Of a stretch of DNA of 64,000 bases, positions 9,372 to 17,027 are shown one piece after another. The position numbers were made by a program, and so were the translations under genes. Each line of letters opens with the position of its first letter. Position 1 is the stretch's first letter. Source of the stretch: CAXXOK01 sp963666755 (GTDB lineage: Bacteria > Bacillota > Clostridia > Christensenellales > Aristaeellaceae). The notes beneath the pieces are model-generated. The model was not told where the DNA came from. It made no database searches and was given only the letters and a program-made list of their open reading frames with translations. The stretch lies in the NCBI GenBank assembly GCA_963666755.2, contig CAXXGW010000009.1, positions 62,001 through 126,000 on the forward strand, in the 5' to 3' direction.

Positions 9372-9399
9372 ATTATACCAGCAATATCAAATAATACAA
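9372..9399 (-). promoter_or_regulatory. Sigma-A-type promoter of the ATPase/RloB-like operon
   Basis: On the minus strand TTGTAT (9399-9394) is followed after 16 bases by TATAAT (9377-9372), with TGG directly before the -10 (extended -10). Transcription would start near 9365 and give a short leader of about 40 nt. Confidence 0.6.
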
Positions 9400-9453
9400 T
9401 GTTAAATTTGACTATGTGGAAGTGGAATCCATTATATTAATATGGTTCACCCC

Positions 9454-9483
9454 TTGTCAACATCCCCCCATCTGTGCTATACT
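9454..9483 (+). promoter_or_regulatory. Promoter of rpsB-tsf
   Basis: TTGTCA (9454-9459) and TATACT (9478-9483) are separated by 18 bases. The leader would be about 105 nt before the rpsB ATG. A second possible -35 (TTGACT, 9408) lies in the AT-rich flank but has a 19-base spacer to TATATT, so it is the weaker choice. Confidence 0.6.
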
Positions 9484-9595
9484 TCCACCGATTACGCACC
9501 TTTGTCGACCGGGCGTTTGTGCCTTTGCGCGCGTTGCGCGCGGGGCGGCCGTAACCGGGCTGACACAAAGGGTGGATAAACAAGGAGGAAACCCA

Positions 9596-10339
<744 letters not shown>

Positions 10340-10432
10340 AACGGGCTATCGCAGCGGGCGGCGCGTACGGTTGCGCCGCTCGCTGTTGTAAACCACCCAA
10401 CTGTAACGACTTGCATTAAGGAGAGGATCCCT

Positions 10433-11368
10433 ATGGCTGAAGTAACGTCCCAAATGGTGAAAGAACTGCGCGAAACGACCCAGGCGGGCATGATGGATTG
10501 TAAAAAGGCGCTGATCGAGGCCGCCGGCGATATGGAGAGGGCCATCGAATGGCTGCGTGAAAAGGGCCTTGCCGCCGCCGCCAAGAAGGCTGGCCGCATC
10601 GCCGCGGAGGGCATGGTCGCCGGGTTTGTGACCCCCGACGTAAAAATCGGCGTGATCGTCGAAGTCAACTGTGAAACCGACTTCGTGGCCAACACCGACA
10701 ATTTTAAGGATTTCTGCGCCAAGATTGCGCACCACATCGCCAAGGCGAACCCCGCCGATGTGGAGTCGCTCCTGACCCAGCCTTTCGCCGAAGACCCCAG
10801 CAAGACCATCACCGATCTGGTCAGCGATGCGACCGTCGCCATCGGCGAAAAGATCAGCATCCGCCGCTTTGCCCGGTATGAGGCCAAGGCGGGCGTGGTG
10901 GAAACCTACATCCACATGGGCGGCAAAATCGGTGTCCTGCTGGAAGTGGACAACAACAAGCCCGAGACCTACACCAATGAGGTTTTCAGGACCTACTACC
11001 ACGACCTGACGCTGCAGATTGCCGCCGCCCGCCCCAGCTATGTGCTCAAGCATGAAGTGCCCACCGACAAGCTGGATAAGGAAAAGGAAATCCTGCGTGC
11101 GCAGGCGCTGAACGAGGGCAAGCCCGAGAAGATTGTCGACAAGATGGTCGAGGGCCGCATCGAGAAGTACTACAAGGAAGTTTGTCTGATCGACCAGCCG
11201 TTCGTCAAGGACCCGGACAAGTCCATCGCCCAGTACACCGACGAGGTGGCCAAGGCCATCGGCGCGACCATTTCGCCTGTGAAGTTCGAGCGTTTCGAGC
11301 GCGGCGAGGGCATCGAGAAGCGGCAGGAAAACCTGGCCGATGAGATCGCCCAGATGGCGAAGAAGTAA
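10433..11368 (+). CDS. tsf: Elongation factor Ts
   Basis: EF-Ts is the guanine nucleotide exchange factor of EF-Tu. The 311-residue protein begins with a UBA-like domain (VKELRETTQAGMMDCKKALIEA) and has the TDFVANTDNFKDF Tu-contact motif. It then has a core with long central coils and ends in the conserved FERFERGEGIEKRQENLADEIAQ. GGAGAGG precedes the ATG by about seven bases. It is separated from rpsB by 93 bp and ends 29 bp before a strong terminator, closing the operon. Confidence 0.97.
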   Translation: MAEVTSQMVKELRETTQAGMMDCKKALIEAAGDMERAIEWLREKGLAAAAKKAGRIAAEGMVAGFVTPDVKIGVIVEVNCETDFVANTDNFKDFCAKIAHHIAKANPADVESLLTQPFAEDPSKTITDLVSDATVAIGEKISIRRFARYEAKAGVVETYIHMGGKIGVLLEVDNNKPETYTNEVFRTYYHDLTLQIAAARPSYVLKHEVPTDKLDKEKEILRAQALNEGKPEKIVDKMVEGRIEKYYKEVCLIDQPFVKDPDKSIAQYTDEVAKAIGATISPVKFERFERGEGIEKRQENLADEIAQMAKK

Positions 11369-11396
11369 AGATGCCGCTCTTGTTTAAGAGCGCAGG

Positions 11397-11436
11397 AGAA
11401 CCGGCGGCTTTAAGGCTGCCGGTTCTTTCTTTTTTC
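11397..11436 (+). terminator. Intrinsic terminator of rpsB-tsf
   Basis: A stem of about 12 bp (AGAACCGGC pairing with GCCGGTTCT plus further pairs, loop TTTAA) is followed by a U-rich tract ending in six T. Confidence 0.85.
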
Positions 11437-11439
11437 CCC

Positions 11440-12010
11440 TGCAAAGGGGGGATGGGGGGTGGCACGCCTGCGGGCGCGTGCAGGGGCTTTCCGCTCGCCC
11501 CTGCACCCTTCGGGGGGCATGCGCTGTGCTTGGGTGGTTTGGTGCCCTTCGGTTTGGTATTCTGCGGGTGGCATCTTCAGGTTAGGATGGGAAGGAGGGT
11601 GGCGCGCCTGCGGGCGCACGCAGGGGCTTTCCGCTCGCCCCTGCACCCTTCGGGGGGCGTGTGCTGCGCTTGGGTGGTTTGGTGCCCTTCGGTTTGGCAT
11701 TCTGCGGTTTGGTACCTTCGTGTTGCGTGTTGAGGGGAGCGGGGGTAGCGCGCCTGCGGGTGCGCGCAGGGGCTTTCCGCTCGCCCCTGCACCCTTCGGG
11801 GGGCGTGTGCTGCGCTTGGGTGTTTTGGTGCCCTTCGGTTTGGTATTCTGCGGTTTGGTACCCTGCGGTTTGGTACCCTAAGGTTTGGCACCCTAAGGTT
11901 TGGCACCTTCAAGTTGGGAACTGGGGGAAGGGAGGGTGGCGCGCCTGCGGGCGCGCGCAGGGGCTTTCCGCTCGCCCCTGCACCCCTCGGGGGGCGTGGC
12001 GCGGTTTTTT
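11440..12010 (+). repeat. Two-hairpin GC-rich repeat family, cluster 1 (four units)
   Basis: Four copies share the core GCAGGGGC-TTTCCGCTC-GCCCCTGC followed by ACCCTTCGG (a near match, ACCCCTCGG, in the last copy), at 11480, 11620, 11766 and 11957. Each core is preceded by a second small dyad (GCCTGCGGGC type). The core is a perfect 8-bp hairpin. Spacers repeat GGTGCCCTTCGGTTTGG-like text, and before unit 4 a 15-bp micro-repeat (CCCTGCGGTTTGGTA and CCCTAAGGTTTGGCA types, about 11846-11910) is expanded. Frames through the array are open by composition only and are not believed to be genes. The same family recurs at 15890-16215 and, inverted, at 16376-16860. Confidence 0.85.
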
Positions 12011-12113
12011 TCCTGCACGGCATGGGGGAGAAAAGGGGCTGCAAACCTGCTGTGGAAACGGTTTCTGTGGCGGCGGCATTGTTTGGGGGGCAACGCGGAT
12101 ATCCTTGTGCGGC

Positions 12114-12142
12114 TTGACTTTTTTGTGTCAAGTTCCTATAAT
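12114..12142 (+). promoter_or_regulatory. Strong promoter of nifJ
   Basis: TTGACT (12114-12119) and a perfect TATAAT (12137-12142) are spaced by 17 bases. The leader is about 140 nt, GC-rich with small dyads, and ends in TAAGGAGG before the nifJ ATG. Confidence 0.8.
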
Positions 12143-12286
12143 ATATGGTTGTTGGAAACCTCCGTCTTCTTCGGCCGTGCGTCGCCCTTCCGGGCGCGCA
12201 GGGTGCGTCCGCCTCGGCGGGGGAGGCCGCCCCGCGGCCAAGGACAGACGGCTTTCAATGATACAATCTTTAAGGAGGGACAACCA

Positions 12287-15200
12287 ATGTCGATCAAAAT
12301 GACCGTAGACGGCAATACCGCCGTAGGCCACGTAGCATACGCATTCAGCGACGTGGCGGCCATTTACCCGATCACCCCTTCCTCCCCCATGGCGGAGGTC
12401 GTGGACGAGTGGGCGGCGAAAGGCCAGAAAAACCTGTTCGGGCAGACCGTGTATGTGCAGGAAATGCAGAGTGAGGCCGGCGCGGCCGGCGCCGTGCACG
12501 GCAGCCTTGCCGCCGGCGCTTTGACCACCACCTTTACCGCCAGCCAGGGCCTGTTGCTGATGATCCCCAATATGTACAAGATCAGCGGCGAGATGCTGCC
12601 CGGCGTGTTCCACGTCAGCGCCCGCGCGCTGGCCGCCCACGCGCTGAGCATCTTTGGTGACCATGCCGACGTGATGGCCTGCCGCCAGACCGGCTTTGCG
12701 ATGCTGTCCAGCAACAGCGTGCAGGAAGCCATGGATATGGCCCTGATCGCGCATCTGGCTTCGCTGGAAAGCAGCGTGCCCTTCCTCCACTTCTTCGACG
12801 GTTTCCGCACCAGCCATGAAGTGCAGAAGATCGACGCCATCGAGTACAAGGACATCGCGCCCCTCGTGCCCTGGGACAAGGTGAACGCCTTCCGTGCCCG
12901 CGCGCTCAACCCCGAGCATCCGCATCAGGCTGGCACCGCCCAGAACCCGGACATCTACTTCCAGAACCGCGAAGCTGCCAACAAGCTCTACGAGGCCGTG
13001 CCCGGCATCGTGGAAGTGGTCATGGAAAAGGTGAGCAAGCTGGTTGGCCGCGAGTACAAGCCTTTTAACTATGTTGGCGCGCCCGATGCCGATAAGGTGA
13101 TCGTCGCCATGGGCAGCGGCTGCGACGCCATCGAAGAGACCATCAACTACCTCAACGCCCGCGGCGCGAAGCTGGGTCTCATCAAAGTGCGCCTGTACCG
13201 CCCGTTCTGCGCCAAGCGTTTCCTGGAAGCCATCCCCGCCTCCTGCAAGAAGCTGGCTGTGCTGGACCGCACCAAGGAGCCCGGCTCCATGGGCGAGCCG
13301 CTCTACACCGATGTGTGCACCGCGCTGCTGGAGAACGGCAAGACCGACCTGCAGGTGGTCGGCGGCCGCTACGGTCTGGGCAGCAAAGAGTTTACGCCCA
13401 CCATGATCAAGGCCGTGTACGACAATCTCGACGGCGCGATGAAGAACCACTTCACCGTCGGCATTGAGGACGATGTGTCCGGCACCAGCCTGCCGATGGG
13501 CGAGCAGATCGTGACCGCCCCCGAAGGCACCATCTGCTGCAAGTTCTACGGTCTGGGCTCCGACGGCACCGTGGGCGCCAACAAGAACTCCATCAAGATC
13601 ATCGGCGACCACACCGATCTGTACGCGCAGGGCTACTTCGCCTATGACTCCAAAAAGTCCGGCGGCCTGACGGTTTCCCACCTGCGCTTCGGCAAAAAGC
13701 CGATCCAGAGCACCTACCTGATCGACGCGGCGGATTTTGTGGCCTGCCACAACCCCAGCTACGTGACCAAGTACGATATGGTGTCCAGCCTGAAAAACGG
13801 CGGCGTGTTCCTGCTGAACAGCCCCTGGACCGCCGAGGAGATGGACAGCCACCTGCCCGCTTCCATGAAGCGCATCCTGGCCAAGAAGCACATCCGCTTC
13901 TACAACATTGACGCCATCGATCTGGCGCTCAAGGTTGGCATGGGCAACCGCATCAACACCATCATGCAGGCCGCGTTCTTCAAACTGGCCGAAGTGGTGC
14001 CCTACGACAAGGCCGACGAGTACATGAAGGCCTATGCCAAGAAGACCTACGGCAAAAAAGGCGACGCGATTGTGCAGAAGAACTACGAAGCCATCGACAT
14101 CGCCATCAGCGGCCTGAAAGAAATCCCCGTTCCGGCCGAATGGGCCAACGCCACCACCGGCGCGACCCCCGTCAAGGTGAAGGCCGACGCGTACTTTGAA
14201 AACGTGATCGATCCCATCCTTGCGCAGGAGGGCGACAAGCTGCCCGTGAGCGCCTTCAGCCCCGACGGCTTTGTGCCCACCGGCACCACCAAGTACGAGA
14301 AGCGCGGCATCGCCGTGAACGTACCCGAGTGGCAGCTGGACAAGTGCATCCAGTGCGGCACCTGCTCGCTGGTGTGCCCGCACGCCGCCATCCGCTCCAC
14401 CTACGTAAGCGACGAAACCCTCAAGGGCGCGCCCGCGACCTTCGCCACCAAGAAGGCCACCGGCAAAGAGTTTGAGGGTCTGCAGTTCCGCGTACAGGTC
14501 AGCCCTCTGGACTGCACCGGCTGCGGCAACTGCGAGCAGGTCTGCCCCGCCAAGGGCAAGGCCCTCGTCATGAAGCCGCTGGAAAGCCAGCAGGAGCAGG
14601 AAGCCAACTGGGAGTTCGCCACCACCGTGCCCGAAGTGCGGCCCGAGGCGATCACCTCCATCAAAGCCAGCCAGGCGCTTAAGCCGCTGTTTGAGTTCTC
14701 GGGCGCGTGCGCGGGCTGCGGCGAGACCCCCTACGTCAAGCTGGCGACCCAGCTGTTTGGCGATCGGATGATCATCGCCAATGCCACGGGCTGCTCCTCC
14801 ATCTACGGCGGAAGCGCGCCCACCTGCCCCTACACCGTGAACCAGGATGGCCACGGCCCCGCCTGGGCCAACAGCCTCTTTGAGGACAATGCAGAGTTCG
14901 GCTTCGGCATCAACCTGGCGTACAACCAGCGCCGCGCCAAGCTGGCCGATACCGTGAAGGCCCTGATCGCCGTGGATTACGCGGTAGCCGAGATCAAGGA
15001 AGCCGGCAAGGCCTGGCTGGAAGGCATGGACGATGCGAAGGTTTCCAAGGAAGCCGGCCGCAAGCTGCTGGACGCCTGCAAGGACGGCATCGTGGAAGGC
15101 TGCGATTGCGAAGCCTGCACGCTGGCCCGCCTTGTGCTGGCCGCCGCCGATCTGCTGACCAAGAAATCCGTCTGGATTATCGGCGGCGACGGCTGGGCGT

Positions 15201-15802
15201 ATGATATCGGGTACGGCGGGTTGGATCACGTGCTGGCCCAGAACGAGGATGTTAACATCCTGGTGCTGGATACCGAGCTGTACTCCAACACCGGCGGCCA
15301 GGCCTCCAAGGCGACGCCTACCGGTTCCGTGGCGAAGTTCGCGGCGGCCGGCAAGCGTACCAAGAAGAAGGATCTGGGCATGATGGCGATGAGCTACGGC
15401 TACGTGTACGTGGCCAGCGTCTCCATGAGTGCCAGCCCGCAGCAGCTGCTCAAGGCCATGAATGAAGCCGAAGCCTATCACGGCCCGTCGCTGATCATTG
15501 CCTACGCGCCCTGCATCAACCACGGCATCAACATGAGCCTGTCGCAGGCCGAGGAAAAGAAGGCCGTGGAATGCGGCTACTGGACGCTGTACCGCTTCAA
15601 CCCGACGCTGGCCGACGAGGGCAAGAACCCCCTGACGCTGGACAGCAAGGAGCCCGCGGGCGGCTATCAGGATTTCCTCAAGAGCGAAATTCGCTATGCC
15701 TCGCTGGCCAAGCAGTTCCCGGATGTGGCGCAGGGTTTGTTCGAGCAGAACGAAGCCGAAGCCATGGCCAAGTACAAGAAGTACAAAGGCCTCGCGGAGT
15801 AA
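12287..15802 (+). CDS. nifJ: Pyruvate:ferredoxin (flavodoxin) oxidoreductase
   Basis: PFOR oxidatively decarboxylates pyruvate with CoA to acetyl-CoA and CO2, passing electrons to ferredoxin, and is central to anaerobic fermentation. The 1171-residue single chain has the fused domain order of bacterial PFORs: an N-terminal pyruvate-binding domain (YPITPSSPMAEVVDEW near 24) and a transketolase C-like domain. A ferredoxin insert follows with two 4Fe-4S motifs (CIQCGTCSLVCP near 686, CTGCGNCEQVCP near 742). Last come the CAGCGETPY cluster motif near 807 and the TPP/Mg site GDGWAYDIGYGG near 966 with LYSNTGGQASKATP. The ATG at 12287 has AAGGAGG at good spacing. It is monocistronic between its own promoter and terminator and is flanked on both sides by clusters of the same repeat family. 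Confidence 0.98.
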   Translation: MSIKMTVDGNTAVGHVAYAFSDVAAIYPITPSSPMAEVVDEWAAKGQKNLFGQTVYVQEMQSEAGAAGAVHGSLAAGALTTTFTASQGLLLMIPNMYKISGEMLPGVFHVSARALAAHALSIFGDHADVMACRQTGFAMLSSNSVQEAMDMALIAHLASLESSVPFLHFFDGFRTSHEVQKIDAIEYKDIAPLVPWDKVNAFRARALNPEHPHQAGTAQNPDIYFQNREAANKLYEAVPGIVEVVMEKVSKLVGREYKPFNYVGAPDADKVIVAMGSGCDAIEETINYLNARGAKLGLIKVRLYRPFCAKRFLEAIPASCKKLAVLDRTKEPGSMGEPLYTDVCTALLENGKTDLQVVGGRYGLGSKEFTPTMIKAVYDNLDGAMKNHFTVGIEDDVSGTSLPMGEQIVTAPEGTICCKFYGLGSDGTVGANKNSIKIIGDHTDLYAQGYFAYDSKKSGGLTVSHLRFGKKPIQSTYLIDAADFVACHNPSYVTKYDMVSSLKNGGVFLLNSPWTAEEMDSHLPASMKRILAKKHIRFYNIDAIDLALKVGMGNRINTIMQAAFFKLAEVVPYDKADEYMKAYAKKTYGKKGDAIVQKNYEAIDIAISGLKEIPVPAEWANATTGATPVKVKADAYFENVIDPILAQEGDKLPVSAFSPDGFVPTGTTKYEKRGIAVNVPEWQLDKCIQCGTCSLVCPHAAIRSTYVSDETLKGAPATFATKKATGKEFEGLQFRVQVSPLDCTGCGNCEQVCPAKGKALVMKPLESQQEQEANWEFATTVPEVRPEAITSIKASQALKPLFEFSGACAGCGETPYVKLATQLFGDRMIIANATGCSSIYGGSAPTCPYTVNQDGHGPAWANSLFEDNAEFGFGINLAYNQRRAKLADTVKALIAVDYAVAEIKEAGKAWLEGMDDAKVSKEAGRKLLDACKDGIVEGCDCEACTLARLVLAAADLLTKKSVWIIGGDGWAYDIGYGGLDHVLAQNEDVNILVLDTELYSNTGGQASKATPTGSVAKFAAAGKRTKKKDLGMMAMSYGYVYVASVSMSASPQQLLKAMNEAEAYHGPSLIIAYAPCINHGINMSLSQAEEKKAVECGYWTLYRFNPTLADEGKNPLTLDSKEPAGGYQDFLKSEIRYASLAKQFPDVAQGLFEQNEAEAMAKYKKYKGLAE

Positions 15803-15844
15803 ACCCGCGCGGTGTGATCCATGGGGCGAAGGCTCGCCCCGCAG

Positions 15845-15873
15845 AGCCCCCCGGCGTAAGCCGGGGGGCTTTT
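15845..15873 (+). terminator. Intrinsic terminator of nifJ
   Basis: A perfect GC-rich stem (AGCCCCCCGGC with GCCGGGGGGCT, loop GTAA) is followed by TTTT. Confidence 0.85.
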
Positions 15874-15889
15874 GCGTCCCTGAAAGGGA

Positions 15890-16215
15890 AGGGGGAGGGG
15901 GAGCCATGCCCAGCGGGGCATGGGCAGGGGCTTTCCGGTCGTCCCTGTGCCCTTCGGGAGCAGAGTGCTTGAGGGGAGGAGGGAGCCATGCCCTGAGGGG
16001 CATGGGCAGGGGCTTTCCGCTCGCCCCTGCATCCTTCGGGTGGCAGAGTGGCTGTGAACAGAAGGTATGCCATGCCCTGTGGGGCATGGGCAGGGGCTTT
16101 CCAGTCGTCCCTGCATCCTTCGGGGGCAGAGTTGCTGTGAGTAGAGGGGGGCCATGCCCAGCGGGGCATGGGCAGGGGCTTTCCGCTCGCCCCTGCACCC
16201 TTCGGTGTGGCAATG
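15890..16215 (+). repeat. Two-hairpin repeat family, cluster 2 (four units)
   Basis: Four units with cores at 15924, 16006, 16090 and 16172 are spaced 82-84 bp. Here the first dyad of each unit reads CATGCCC-nnnn-GGGCATG, different in sequence from cluster 1 but the same in shape. The second is the GCAGGGGC...GCCCCTGC hairpin, with G-U-compatible changes (GTCCCTG) in units 1 and 3. No coding signal is accepted. Confidence 0.85.
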
Positions 16216-16375
16216 TGACCGTGCATAGGGAGCCTTCGAGATGATTCATACGCTATGCGCGTTATATATGTAGCGATATCTTTTTAATAAATATGAGGAA
16301 AGCGTTTATTTTAATAAGTATAATGATAATGCTTAACGATATTTTCTAATGAATCGTAAGCAGATACTTTCTTTT
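16216..16375. other. AT-rich spacer between oppositely oriented repeat clusters
   Basis: About 160 bp of visibly AT-rich sequence with runs such as TTTTTAATAAATATGAGG lie between cluster 2 and the inverted cluster 3. I see no open frame with a ribosome site and no RNA gene. It stands out against the GC-rich flanks. Confidence 0.5.
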
Positions 16376-16860
16376 CAGGAACCTCCCGAAGGGCGCCGGG
16401 GCGAGCGGAAAGCCCCGGCCCGCGCCCGCAGGCGCGGCATCCCCCGTCCCTACGCAGTAAAGGTTTACAAACTGTTTACAGCACCCCACCGAAGGGTGCC
16501 GGGGCGAGCGGAAAGCCCCGGCCCGCGCCCGTAGGCGCGGCACCCCCGTCCCCTTTGTCACAAAGGTTTTACAACCAGCTTCCAGCACCAACCGAAGGGC
16601 GCCGGGGGGAGCGGAAAGCCCCGGCCCGCGCCCACAGGCGCGGCACCCCCATCCCCACGCAGTAAAGGTTTACAAACTGTTAACAGCACCACCCGAAGGG
16701 TGCCGGGGCGAGCGGAAAGCCCCGGCCCGCGCCCGTAGGCGCGGCACCCCCGTCCCCTTTGTCACAAAGGTTTTACAACCAGCTTCCAGCACCAACCGAA
16801 GAGCGCCGGGGCGAGCGGAAAGCCCCGGCCCGCGCCCGCAGGCGCGGCACCCCCATCCCC
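16376..16860 (-). repeat. Two-hairpin repeat family, cluster 3 (five units, inverted)
   Basis: Five units in the opposite orientation start near 16385, 16489, 16592, 16692 and 16796. The core reads GCCGGGGC-GAGCGGAAA-GCCCCGGC, that is, the same hairpin with an A-T pair of clusters 1 and 2 replaced by C-G on both arms. Two spacer types alternate (one with CGCAGTAAAGGTTTACAAAC, one with TTTGTCACAAAGGTTTTAC). A stretch of about 100 bp around 16497-16598 recurs nearly unchanged about 202 bp later, so the cluster grew by duplicating a two-unit block. Confidence 0.85.
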
Positions 16861-16906
16861 TTTCTCTCCGGAAAATCCCTGCCCGACCAATTTATAGGTT
16901 TAGGGG

Positions 16907-16936
16907 TTGGTTTTTTAAGGGTACCTATGCTATAAT
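16907..16936 (+). promoter_or_regulatory. Promoter of ftsH
   Basis: TTGGTT (16907-16912), an 18-base spacer and an extended -10 TGC-TATAAT (TATAAT 16931-16936) precede ftsH. The leader is about 85 nt. Confidence 0.65.
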
Positions 16937-17027
16937 CGATTTTGATAGTCTGTCCGGAGTGCCGGTACAGCTACCAATGTAAGCGGGCTCGACGGCACAG
17001 GCCGACGGGAGCGAGGAGGATACTGGA

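Noticed and set aside
12128..16249. Very long minus-strand open frame opposite nifJ
   Set aside because: It is a codon-bias shadow of the GC-rich nifJ gene, with no ribosome site and a low-complexity product.
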